Assembly (NCBI RefSeq): GCF_002090075.1
Contig: NZ_BBRI01000003.1
Coordinates: 186,001-250,000 of the forward strand
Direction: 5' to 3'
Length of the DNA: 64,000 bases
Source: Demequina sp. NBRC 110052
GTDB lineage: Bacteria > Actinomycetota > Actinomycetes > Actinomycetales > Demequinaceae
This document shows, piece after piece, positions 33,306-40,902 of the stretch. Every line of letters starts with the position of its first letter. Within the stretch, counting starts at the first letter, position 1. Made by a program: the position numbers and the translations under genes. The notes under the pieces are model-generated. The model was not told where the DNA came from, did not search any database, and saw only the letters and a program-made list of their open reading frames with translations.

Positions 33306-33488
33306 ATGAACACAGTCCCAGTCAGTTCGGCGGGCAACGGCGCCTCCCGGTCATCTGGTGCGCCGACCACCGCCCGGCATGCCGCGTCGGCACGTCGTGC
33401 ATCGCCGCACCATTTCCGCATGTGCGCGCTCGCTACCAAAGCAACGATCGACCTGGAGCCCCACATAGACGAAAGGACCAGATCATGA
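33306..33488 (+). CDS. 60-codon frame derived from a lipoprotein leader, coupled to L3
   Basis: ATG 33306 opens MNTVPVSSAGNGASRSSG, nearly the same as the first residues of L1; 33302-33370 aligns to 31877-31945 with about 8 mismatches and no gap. After ~25 residues the similarity ends, and the frame continues to a TGA overlapping the L3 ATG (ATGA). It has no hydrophobic core. Either a remnant of a third S/L unit or a small coupled leader peptide for L3. Confidence 0.4.
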   Translation: MNTVPVSSAGNGASRSSGAPTTARHAASARRASPHHFRMCALATKATIDLEPHIDERTRS

Positions 33489-33889
33489 CCGCACGATCAG
33501 CACGGTCGAACAGCGGAAAGCCGTGGTCGCGAGCGAAGGGAACGAAGGTCAAGAAGGCACTTCCCGCGGCCGCATTCATCGGCACATTGACTGTCGCACT
33601 CACGGGCTGCCTGGTCAACTACGACTCCGCCAAACCAGAGATGACGATTTCGAACGAATACAGCGAAGACGTTGTTGTCTGGGTCGGGAACGGTTCGCGA
33701 GAGGAGGACACGCCGCTAGAGGCGGGTGATGCCACCGTCATTCTCGTACCGAACTGCGTGGGCAGCGAAATCCGAGTGGAGACCACTTCAGGCGAAGTAC
33801 TCGACAGACTCGAGGAGCGGGCCTGCCCGAACTGGGTGCTGACGATCACAGAGGCGGGCGAACTCGAATACACCGAACTCGACAACTAG
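33485..33889 (+). CDS. L3: divergent lipoprotein paralogue
   Basis: 134 residues from ATG 33485 with AAAGGA 7 nt upstream. Shorter leader (MTARSARSNSGKPWSRAKG), core AAAFIGTLTVAL, lipobox LTGC, then CLVNYDSAKPEMTISNEYSED. It keeps the family pattern: a charged strand (VVVWVGNGSRE), first Cys in PNCVGSEIRVET, GEVLDRL, second Cys in ACPNWVLTI, and an acidic end EYTELDN. More diverged than L1 and L2 are from each other, so it is probably the oldest copy. It closes the array; the iron-uptake promoter begins 67 nt later. Confidence 0.78.
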   Translation: MTARSARSNSGKPWSRAKGTKVKKALPAAAFIGTLTVALTGCLVNYDSAKPEMTISNEYSEDVVVWVGNGSREEDTPLEAGDATVILVPNCVGSEIRVETTSGEVLDRLEERACPNWVLTITEAGELEYTELDN

Positions 33890-33956
33890 CTAGCGGCGAG
33901 GCCACCCGGCCCCACCGTCGGGCCTATCTATTACGCAACAGTCATGTTGCGGAAGT

Positions 33957-33986
33957 TTGACACGCAACCTCGGACACCCCTACGCT
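33957..33986 (+). promoter_or_regulatory. efeUOB promoter
   Basis: TTGACA (33957-33962) and TACGCT (33981-33986) with an 18-bp spacer. Transcription would start near 33993, just before the palindromic operator. Confidence 0.65.
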
Positions 33987-33996
33987 CGCCGCAGTG

Positions 33997-34014
33997 GGTA
34001 AGGCACGCCTTACC
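33997..34014. promoter_or_regulatory. DtxR/IdeR-like iron box
   Basis: GGTAAGGC-AC-GCCTTACC is a perfect 8-bp-arm palindrome resembling the TTAGGTTAGGCTAACCTAA-type DtxR/IdeR site. It overlaps the predicted transcription start of efeU, so iron-loaded repressor would block initiation. Confidence 0.7.
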
Positions 34015-34040
34015 ATTTTCCGCCGCGCAAGGAGCCGCCT

Positions 34041-34898
34041 GTGTTCGCCAACTTCCTCATCGGACTGCGTGAGGGCCTCGAGGCCTCGCTGATCGTCGGC
34101 ATCCTCGTCGCGTATCTGGTGCGGATCGAGCGCCGCGATCTGCTGGTGCAGGTGTGGCTCGGCGTCGGCATTGCGATCGCAGTCTCGCTCGGTTTCGGAG
34201 CGCTGCTCACGCTCGGCCCGCAAGGGCTCAGCTTCGAGGCGCAGGAGATCATCGGCGGCTCGCTCAGCATCGTCGCCGTGGGGCTCATCACCTGGATGAT
34301 CTTCTGGATGGGCAAGACCGCGCGCCACCTGCGCGGGCACCTCGAAGGAAGCATGGACAAGGCCATCGCCGTCGGTAAGGGAGCCGTCATCGCGATGGCG
34401 CTGCTCGCCGTGGGCCGCGAAGGACTCGAGACCTCGCTGTTCCTCTGGGCTGGCATCCAGTCCGCGGGCTCGTCTACCGCGCCGATTCTGGGCGCCACGC
34501 TCGGCCTCGCCGTAGCGATCGTGCTCGGCTGGGTCGTGTACCGCGGCGCCGCGCGCATCAACCTGCGCGTCTTCTTCCAGTGGACCGGGGTGTTCCTCAT
34601 CATCGTGGCCGGCGGCGTCCTCGCGTACGGCGTGCACGACCTCCAGGAGGCCGGCGTGCTGCCTGGCCTGAACACCCTCGCCTTCGACGTCAGCGGCACG
34701 ATCACCTCCGACTCGGTGCTGGGCACCGTGCTCAAGGGCGTCTTCAACTTCTCCCCCGCGACCACCGTGCTCGAGGCCGTGGCGTGGGTCCTCTACGTCG
34801 TTCCCGTCATGTGGCTGTTCGTGCGCACCGCCTTCCGCGGCGCTCCGAAGCCCGCCGGCGCCCCGCGCGTCACCGAGACCGCCGCGACCGCGGCCTGA
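34041..34898 (+). CDS. efeU: EfeU ferrous iron permease (FTR1 family)
   Basis: 285 residues from GTG 34041 with AAGGAG 6 nt upstream. Seven hydrophobic segments with the two iron-coordinating REXXE motifs: REGLEAS in helix 1 and REGLETS in helix 4. C-terminal tail is short and Ala/Thr-rich. EfeU is the oxidase-independent member of the FTR1 family that moves iron across the membrane, partnered by periplasmic-side EfeO and the peroxidase EfeB, both encoded next with 22- and 11-nt gaps. Expected to be iron-repressed through the palindrome at 33997. Confidence 0.95.
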   Translation: MFANFLIGLREGLEASLIVGILVAYLVRIERRDLLVQVWLGVGIAIAVSLGFGALLTLGPQGLSFEAQEIIGGSLSIVAVGLITWMIFWMGKTARHLRGHLEGSMDKAIAVGKGAVIAMALLAVGREGLETSLFLWAGIQSAGSSTAPILGATLGLAVAIVLGWVVYRGAARINLRVFFQWTGVFLIIVAGGVLAYGVHDLQEAGVLPGLNTLAFDVSGTITSDSVLGTVLKGVFNFSPATTVLEAVAWVLYVVPVMWLFVRTAFRGAPKPAGAPRVTETAATAA

Positions 34899-34920
34899 TC
34901 ACCGAAGGACTCCTCTCCGC

Positions 34921-36081
34921 ATGAACGCCCGCTTCGCTCTGCCCTCGCTCGTCCTCACCGGCGCCGTCATCGCCCTCGCTGGCTGCGTGCCCAACACACC
35001 GGCCGGCGCGGACGCCGTCGCTGTCACCGCGACCGACGAGGGCTGCACGCTCTCCGCCGTCGAGGCGCCTGCGGGCACCCTGGTGTTCTCGGTGTCCAAC
35101 GAGGGTTCGTCCGCGACTGAGTTCTACCTGCTCGCCTCGGATGGTTCGTCGATCGTCTCCGAGGTCGAGAACATCGGCCCCGGGCTCACACGCGATCTCA
35201 CCGTGCAGGTCGCTGCGGGTGACTACTTCACGTCGTGCCGCGAGTCGGATACCGCCGACGCGGTCCCCGCTGCCTTCACCGTCACCGAAGCCACCGGCGA
35301 GGTGGAGGTCGACGAGGAGCGCCAGGCGCTGCTCGACCAGGCAGCCGCCACGTACAAGGCGTACGTGCAGCAGGAGGTCGCGGCACTCGTCACCGCCACC
35401 GACGAGTTCGTCGCCGCCTTCGTGGCCGGCGACGACGACGCGGCGCGCGACATCTACGCCTCCGCACGCTCCCACTGGGAGGCGATCGAGCCCGTCGCCG
35501 AGTCCTTTGGCGACCTCGACCCCTCGATGGACTTGCGCGAGGCCGACCTCGCCGAGGGCGAGGAGTGGACCGGCTGGCACGCCATGGAGAAGGACCTGTG
35601 GCAGCCCGCCGACTACACGCCCCTCACCGTCGACGAGCGCACCGCCCTTGCCGAGCGCCTGGTCGCCGACACCGCCGAGCTCTCTACCCGCGTGAACGCG
35701 GACGACTTCACCTTCGAGGCCTTCCAGATCGGCAACGGAGCCAAGGAGCTGCTCGACGAGGTCGCGACCGGCAAGATCACCGGCGAGGAGGAGATCTGGT
35801 CCGGCACCGACCTGTGGGACTTCCGCGCCAACCTCGACGGCGCCCACGAGGCCTTCATCGTCCTCAAGCCCGCCGCCGACCTCACCGACACAGACCTGAG
35901 CACCGAGATCGAGGAGCGTTTCGCCGCGCTCGATGCCGAGCTCGCGCAGTACGGCTCGCTCGAGGCCGGCTTCCTCACCTACTCGGAGCTGACCGAGGAC
36001 CAGGTGCTCGAACTCTCCCGCCTCGTCGAGGCGCTCAGCGAGTCACTCTCGCAGCTCACCGCCGCCGCAGTCGCCGCCTGA
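34921..36081 (+). CDS. efeO: EfeO iron-uptake lipoprotein (cupredoxin + M75 domain)
   Basis: 386 residues. Lipoprotein signal with lipobox ALAGC (Cys ~22). Residues ~30-120 form a cupredoxin-like domain (VTATDEGCTLSAVEAPAG, VQVAAGDYFTSC); from ~130 the imelysin/M75 helical domain follows, with the metal motif HxxE in GWHAMEKDLW and a second face in VATGKITGEEEIW. EfeO binds ferrous/ferric iron outside the membrane and delivers it to EfeU. This is the long two-domain form that pairs with EfeB and EfeU. Confidence 0.94.
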   Translation: MNARFALPSLVLTGAVIALAGCVPNTPAGADAVAVTATDEGCTLSAVEAPAGTLVFSVSNEGSSATEFYLLASDGSSIVSEVENIGPGLTRDLTVQVAAGDYFTSCRESDTADAVPAAFTVTEATGEVEVDEERQALLDQAAATYKAYVQQEVAALVTATDEFVAAFVAGDDDAARDIYASARSHWEAIEPVAESFGDLDPSMDLREADLAEGEEWTGWHAMEKDLWQPADYTPLTVDERTALAERLVADTAELSTRVNADDFTFEAFQIGNGAKELLDEVATGKITGEEEIWSGTDLWDFRANLDGAHEAFIVLKPAADLTDTDLSTEIEERFAALDAELAQYGSLEAGFLTYSELTEDQVLELSRLVEALSESLSQLTAAAVAA

Positions 36082-36092
36082 GAGCGACCCTC

Positions 36093-37436
36093 ATGAACGA
36101 CACCTCCTCGCCCGAGCACGGCGCGACAGCCCCGACGTCCCAGCAGCCCGACGCTGGGGAGACTCGTCGCGGGCCGTCACGGCGCGCCGTGCTCGGCGGG
36201 GCGGGCGTCGTCGCCGGAGCGGCGGCGCTCGCAGGCGGCGGGTTCGCTGCCGGGCGCGCGACGGCGTCGCCCATGCAGTTGCGCCAGTACGACTTCTTCG
36301 GCGAGCACCAGAGCGGCATCGTCACGCCCGCGCAGGACCGCATGCATTTCGCGGCCTTCGACGTCACCACGTCCGACCGTGACGCGCTGATCGGGCTGCT
36401 ACGCGCGTGGTCGGAGGCGGCCGCGACGCTGATGTCCGGCTCTGAGCTCGGCACGGGCATTGCCGGCGGCTCCCCCCTCGCCCCGCCCGAGGACACGGGC
36501 GATGCCACCGGGCTCCCCGCGTCGGGCCTCACCATCACGTTCGGGTTCGGGCCCGGCTTGTTCGTCAAGGACGGCGTGGACAGGTTCGGCCTCGCCGGCC
36601 GCCGGCCAGCCGCGCTGATCGATCTGCCGCACTTCCCCGGCGACACTCTCCAGGACCGCCTCACCGGAGGTGACCTGTGCATCCAGGCGTGCGCCGACGA
36701 CCCGCAGGTGGCGATGCACGCGATCCGGAACCTCTCGCGTCTCGCCTTCGGCGTCGCGTCGGTGCGGTGGGCGCAGCTCGGCTTCGGCCGCACCTCGTCG
36801 ACGACGCGCGAGCAGACCACGCCGCGGAACCTCATGGGCTTCAAGGACGGCACCCGCAACCTCAAGGCCGAGGACACGGAGAACGTCCGCGAGTGGCTGT
36901 GGGCCGACGCCTCAGACGGCGCCGACTGGATGGCGGGCGGCACGTACCTCGTGGCCCGCAAGCTGCGCATCCTCGCCGAGATCTGGGACCGCGCGTCGCT
37001 GTCCGAGCAGGAGGCGCTCGTCGGACGCACCAAGGGATCCGGCGCGCCGCTGTCTGGCGGAAACGAGTTCACCGACCCCGACTTCACGCGACCGGGAGCG
37101 GACGGCAGCCCGCTCATCCCCACCGATTCGCACGTGGCGCTCGCGCACCCGAGCGCGAACGGCGGCGCGATGATGCTGAGGCGCGGCTACAACTACACGG
37201 ACGGCGCCGACGACCTGGGCCGGCTGGACGCGGGCCTCTTCTTCCTGGCCTTCGTGCGCGACCCCGAGACGCAGTTCGTCCCGATGCAGACGGCGATCTC
37301 GTCGTCCGACGCGATGACAGTCGAGTACGTGCGTGCAGTGGGTTCGGCGCTCTTCGCGGTGCCACCAGGGGTTCCTGCGGGTGCGACGCTCGACGGTTCC
37401 GACGGTGCCTACATCGGACAGGGCTTGTTCACCTGA
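36093..37436 (+). CDS. efeB: EfeB Dyp-type heme peroxidase, Tat-exported
   Basis: 447 residues from ATG 36093. Twin-arginine signal: RRGPSRRAVLGGAGVVAGAAALAGGG, ending near residue 55. Dyp peroxidase marks: GFKDGTRN (the GXXDG distal motif), proximal heme His in DSHVALAHPS, and the Arg in MMLRRGYNY. EfeB oxidises ferrous iron or takes iron from heme at the cell surface and works with EfeO/EfeU. Export would use the Tat system; tatB is at the end of this window. No cofactor-binding residue appears missing. Confidence 0.95.
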   Translation: MNDTSSPEHGATAPTSQQPDAGETRRGPSRRAVLGGAGVVAGAAALAGGGFAAGRATASPMQLRQYDFFGEHQSGIVTPAQDRMHFAAFDVTTSDRDALIGLLRAWSEAAATLMSGSELGTGIAGGSPLAPPEDTGDATGLPASGLTITFGFGPGLFVKDGVDRFGLAGRRPAALIDLPHFPGDTLQDRLTGGDLCIQACADDPQVAMHAIRNLSRLAFGVASVRWAQLGFGRTSSTTREQTTPRNLMGFKDGTRNLKAEDTENVREWLWADASDGADWMAGGTYLVARKLRILAEIWDRASLSEQEALVGRTKGSGAPLSGGNEFTDPDFTRPGADGSPLIPTDSHVALAHPSANGGAMMLRRGYNYTDGADDLGRLDAGLFFLAFVRDPETQFVPMQTAISSSDAMTVEYVRAVGSALFAVPPGVPAGATLDGSDGAYIGQGLFT

Positions 37437-37595
37437 GACGCGCCATCGGGCGCGGTCGCCGCGCCTCGGCCCCACAGTCGACCATCCGTCGGCGTCGCTC
37501 GCGTACGCTCGTGGTGCGGTGACAATGGCCCCTCGCCGGAAGCGTCGGGCGGATCAGGTGTCCCGCTCGCACGATCGTGAGGGAGGCATGCCCCG

Positions 37596-38591
37596 GTGAG
37601 CGACCTCGAAACCCGACCGCAAGAGTCCGTGCTCGAACAAGGTCAACCGTGCGCCGGGGTCGAAGTGCTGGAACCTCGCGAGGTGCCTCTCGGCGGCCCA
37701 CGCGCCATGACCGTCTACCGGACGCTTCCCCAGAAGCAGCGCTCCCTCGTCGGCGCCTGGTGCTTCCTCGACCACTACGGCCCTGACGACGTCGCCGGGT
37801 CCGGCGGCATGGTGGTGCCGCGCCACCCGCATACGGGCCTCGCGACGGTGAGCTGGCTGTTCACCGGCGGGATCGACCACCTCGACTCGGGCGGCAACGC
37901 CGCACGCGTGCGGCCAGGCGAGCTCAACCTCATGATCGCGGGCCGCGGCATCACTCACTCCGAGATCAGCACGGCGAGCACAAGCGTGCTGCACGGTGTC
38001 CAACTGTGGTTCGCGCTACCTGAGAGCACCCGGTTCAGCGAGAACCAGTTCCTCCACCACGTTCCCGAGCCGGTCACTGCTCCAGGCGTGACCGCCCGAG
38101 TCTTCATCGGCGAGCTGCTCGGATCGTCCTCGCCCGTCGAGACGAGGACGCCAGACCTACTCGGAGCTGAACTGCTCGTGGAGCCGGGCGCCACCGCGGT
38201 CCTCCCCGTGCGCGCCGACTTCGAGCATGCGCTGCTGGCCGAGAACGCCCACATCGACGTCAACGGCACCGCGGTCGAACACCGCTCGCTGGCCTACGTG
38301 CCCACAGGGTCGGACACGATCCACGTCACCGCCGGACCGCGCGGCGCGCGCGTCATCCTCCTGGGCGGCGTCCCGCTGGGCGAGCGCATCGTCATGTGGT
38401 GGAACTTCGTGGGACGCGACCACGACGAGATCGTCGAGTTCCGGCGGCGGTATCAGGCCGAGCTCGGCTTCGAGCCGGCGGACCCCGCGGACGAGGGCAA
38501 GCCCCCACTGTTCGGGAGTTTCCCGCCGGGCGAGCTTGCGCCTCTGCCCGCGCCGACCCTGCCTCCGCTGCGGCTCCGGCCTCGCGCCTGA
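37596..38591 (+). CDS. pirin family protein
   Basis: 331 residues from GTG 37596 (GGGAGG about 11 nt upstream). Bicupin fold. N-terminal cupin metal motif: RHPHTGLATVSWLFTGGIDHLDS with the metal His residues and the later Glu in GRGITHSEIS; typical pirin segments LVGAWCFLDHYGP and NLMIAGRGITHSE. C-terminal cupin: LLEVEPGA-like (LLVEPGATAVLPV) and ILLGGVPLGERIVMWWNFVGR. Pirins act as quercetinase-like dioxygenases or redox-sensing cofactors; the role here is unknown. Convergent with the flavoprotein gene, 12 nt apart. Confidence 0.92.
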   Translation: MSDLETRPQESVLEQGQPCAGVEVLEPREVPLGGPRAMTVYRTLPQKQRSLVGAWCFLDHYGPDDVAGSGGMVVPRHPHTGLATVSWLFTGGIDHLDSGGNAARVRPGELNLMIAGRGITHSEISTASTSVLHGVQLWFALPESTRFSENQFLHHVPEPVTAPGVTARVFIGELLGSSSPVETRTPDLLGAELLVEPGATAVLPVRADFEHALLAENAHIDVNGTAVEHRSLAYVPTGSDTIHVTAGPRGARVILLGGVPLGERIVMWWNFVGRDHDEIVEFRRRYQAELGFEPADPADEGKPPLFGSFPPGELAPLPAPTLPPLRLRPRA

Positions 38592-38603
38592 ACTCGCGAC
38601 CCG

Positions 38604-39989
38604 CTAGACGCCCTGAGGATCGCTCTCGCGGATGCCGTGCAGTCGCCGTGCGACCTCGCCCGTGGTGCCGGACAGCGAGGGATACACCGTGAAGGCGTCG
38701 GCCACCTGATCCACGGTGAGGTGGTTCGCCACGGCGAGAGAGAGCGCGAAGATGTGCTCGGAGGCCCGCGAGCCGACGATGACGGCGCCCAGCACCAGCC
38801 CGGTGACCGTGTGGCCGAAGATCTTGACGAAGCCCTGGTCGATTCCGAGCATCTTGGCGCGCGGGTTGCGCGCGAGATCCAACCGCTCCACGCGATAGAA
38901 GATGCCGCGCTCGCGCAGCTCCGCCTCCGACGCGCCCACCGTCGCGATCTCCGGCGCGGTGAACACCGTCGAGGACACCGTCGCAAGCTCCAGCGGGTGC
39001 ACCGCGTCGCCCAGCACGTGCGCCATCGCGATGCGCCCCTGCGAGGCCGCGACCGACGCGAGCGGCAGGACTCCTGTGCAGTCGCCGGCCGCATAGACGC
39101 CGGCCACGCTGGTGCGCGACACCCTGTCGACCTTGATGTAGCCGCGCTCGTCGAGCGCGATGCCCGCCTCTTCGAGCCCCAGACCCTCGGTGTTCGGGAT
39201 CGAGCCGACTGCCATGAGCACATGGCTGCCCGCCACCTCGCGGCCGTCCTCGAGCGTGACCACCACACCGTCACCTTCGCGACGTGCTGCCGCCGCCCGA
39301 CCACCGACGAGCGTCATGCCGCGGTCCTTGAACACCTGGGTGAGCATCGCCGACGCCTCGGGGTCCTCACGCGGCAGCACCCGGTCGTGTGACGCGATCA
39401 GCGTGACCTCGGAGCCCAGCAGCCGGTACGCGCCCGCGAACTCCGCGCCCGTCACACCCGAACCCACCACGATGAGGTGCTCGGGCAGCTCCTCAAGCGT
39501 GTAGAGGTCGTTCCAGCTGAGGATGCGTTCGCCGTCGGGCATGGCTGAATCAAGCACGCGGGGGCGCGCGCCGAGCGCGAGGAGGACAGCGTCGGCCGTG
39601 ATCTCCTCATCCCCTACCGCCAGGGTGAGCGGCCCCACGAGACGGCCCTCACCACGGACGACGCGCACGCCCTCGCCGGTCACCCGCGCTTCGATGTCGC
39701 CGCTCTGGCGCTCCACGAGAGACTTCACGCGCGCGTTGACGGCACCGAGGTCCACGCGAAGGCTCGCCGGCCCCGCGTCGCCGACGATGCCGAGCTCCGG
39801 TGCGCGCTCCGCGATGGTGCGCCATTCCGCGGTCGCGATGACCGTCTTGGACGGCACGACGTCCGTCAGCACCGCGTTGCCACCCAGCCCGTGCCGCTCG
39901 ATCAGCGTCACCTGGGCGCCGGCCTTGCGCGCCACCAGTGCCGCCTCGTAGCCGCCGGGTCCGCCGCCGAGGATCACCACATGGGTCAT
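38604..39989 (-). CDS. LpdA-type flavoprotein (NAD(P)H:quinone reductase-like, no redox disulfide)
   Basis: 461 residues from ATG 39989. Pyridine nucleotide-disulfide reductase fold: FAD site ILGGGPGGYEAAL at the N-terminus, NAD(P) site VVGSGVTGAEFAGAY in the middle, second FAD motif GVYAAGDCTG and a dimerisation domain at the end. The position that holds the CxxxxC redox pair in lipoamide dehydrogenase reads GGNAVLTDVVPSKT, with both Cys absent. This is the arrangement of mycobacterial LpdA (Rv3303c), which reduces quinones with NAD(P)H, so dihydrolipoamide activity is unlikely. Alternative start ATG 39995 would add only MA. Confidence 0.92.
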   Translation of the reverse strand: MTHVVILGGGPGGYEAALVARKAGAQVTLIERHGLGGNAVLTDVVPSKTVIATAEWRTIAERAPELGIVGDAGPASLRVDLGAVNARVKSLVERQSGDIEARVTGEGVRVVRGEGRLVGPLTLAVGDEEITADAVLLALGARPRVLDSAMPDGERILSWNDLYTLEELPEHLIVVGSGVTGAEFAGAYRLLGSEVTLIASHDRVLPREDPEASAMLTQVFKDRGMTLVGGRAAAARREGDGVVVTLEDGREVAGSHVLMAVGSIPNTEGLGLEEAGIALDERGYIKVDRVSRTSVAGVYAAGDCTGVLPLASVAASQGRIAMAHVLGDAVHPLELATVSSTVFTAPEIATVGASEAELRERGIFYRVERLDLARNPRAKMLGIDQGFVKIFGHTVTGLVLGAVIVGSRASEHIFALSLAVANHLTVDQVADAFTVYPSLSGTTGEVARRLHGIRESDPQGV

Positions 39990-40091
39990 GCCCGCCATCG
40001 TTCCACACGGACGCCACATGCCCGACGCCGTGGCCGGGTTCGCGCCTTGTCCCCGCCGCTGCCGCGCGCGGCGGACCCCGCTTGGCCCGGA

Positions 40092-40097
40092 TAGGCT
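40092..40097 (+). promoter_or_regulatory. -10 box of purine nucleoside phosphorylase gene
   Basis: TAGGCT ends 7 nt before ATG 40105. The 7 nt contain GGAGG, but too close to the start to be an efficient Shine-Dalgarno, so leaderless initiation is more likely. Confidence 0.5.
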
Positions 40098-40104
40098 CGG
40101 AGGC

Positions 40105-40902
40105 ATGACTGAAGCCCACGACTTCGCCGCCGAGGCGGCCCGCGTCCTTGCCGAGAAGACCGGCATCGAGCACCACGACATCGCCCTCATCCTGGGCTCC
40201 GGCTGGGGAGGCGCCGCCGAGCTGCTCGGCGAGGAGATCGCATCCGTGAACGCCGCTGACATCCCCGGATTCACCGGCCACGCCGTCGCCGGCCACCACG
40301 CCGTGCACCGCTCGTTCCGCACCCCGAACGGACGCACCGTGCTCTCGCTCGGCGCTCGCCAGCACTTCTACCAGTCGCGCAACGCGTCGACGGTGGCGCA
40401 CGCGGTCCGCATGGCCGCCGCTGCCGGCTGCACGCAGCTCGTGGTCACCAACGGCTGCGGCTCCGTGAACCCGGACTTCGTCCCCGGCACTGTCGTGCTG
40501 CTCAAGGACCACATCAACTTCACCTCGGCGACCCCGCTCGAGGGCGCGACGTTCGTCGACATGACGCAGACCTACACGCCCCGCCTGCGCGAGCTCGCAC
40601 GCACGATCGACGACTCGCTGCCCGAGGGCGTCTACATGCAGTTCACCGGCCCCCAGTACGAGACCCCGGCCGAGGTGCGCATGGCGTCGATCCTGGGCGC
40701 CGACCTCGTGGGCATGTCCACCGCCCTCGAGTCGCTCGCGGCCCGCGAGGCAGGCATGGAGATCCTGGGGCTGTCGCTCGTGACGAACCTCGCCGCAGGA
40801 TTCGGCGGCGAGACGCTGGACCACCAGGAGGTGCTCGACGCGGGCGCCGCCGCCGCGCCGCGCATCTCCGCGCTGCTCGCCGAGATCGTGAAGGTGATGT
40901 AG
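40105..40902 (+). CDS. purine nucleoside phosphorylase (trimeric, PNP/MTAP type)
   Basis: 265 residues from ATG 40105. Motifs: phosphate loop ILGSGWGGAAELL, HHAVHRSF with catalytic His, GARQHFYQ, VVTNGCGSVNPDF, the purine-site Glu/Asn segment GPQYETPAEVRM and GMSTALESLAA and LSLVTNLAAG. It cleaves inosine/guanosine and deoxy analogues to base and (deoxy)ribose 1-phosphate. The next gene, a phosphohexo/pentomutase, begins without any gap after its stop, so it can convert the pentose-1-phosphate to the 5-phosphate for deoC or the pentose pathway. Confidence 0.94.
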   Translation: MTEAHDFAAEAARVLAEKTGIEHHDIALILGSGWGGAAELLGEEIASVNAADIPGFTGHAVAGHHAVHRSFRTPNGRTVLSLGARQHFYQSRNASTVAHAVRMAAAAGCTQLVVTNGCGSVNPDFVPGTVVLLKDHINFTSATPLEGATFVDMTQTYTPRLRELARTIDDSLPEGVYMQFTGPQYETPAEVRMASILGADLVGMSTALESLAAREAGMEILGLSLVTNLAAGFGGETLDHQEVLDAGAAAAPRISALLAEIVKVM

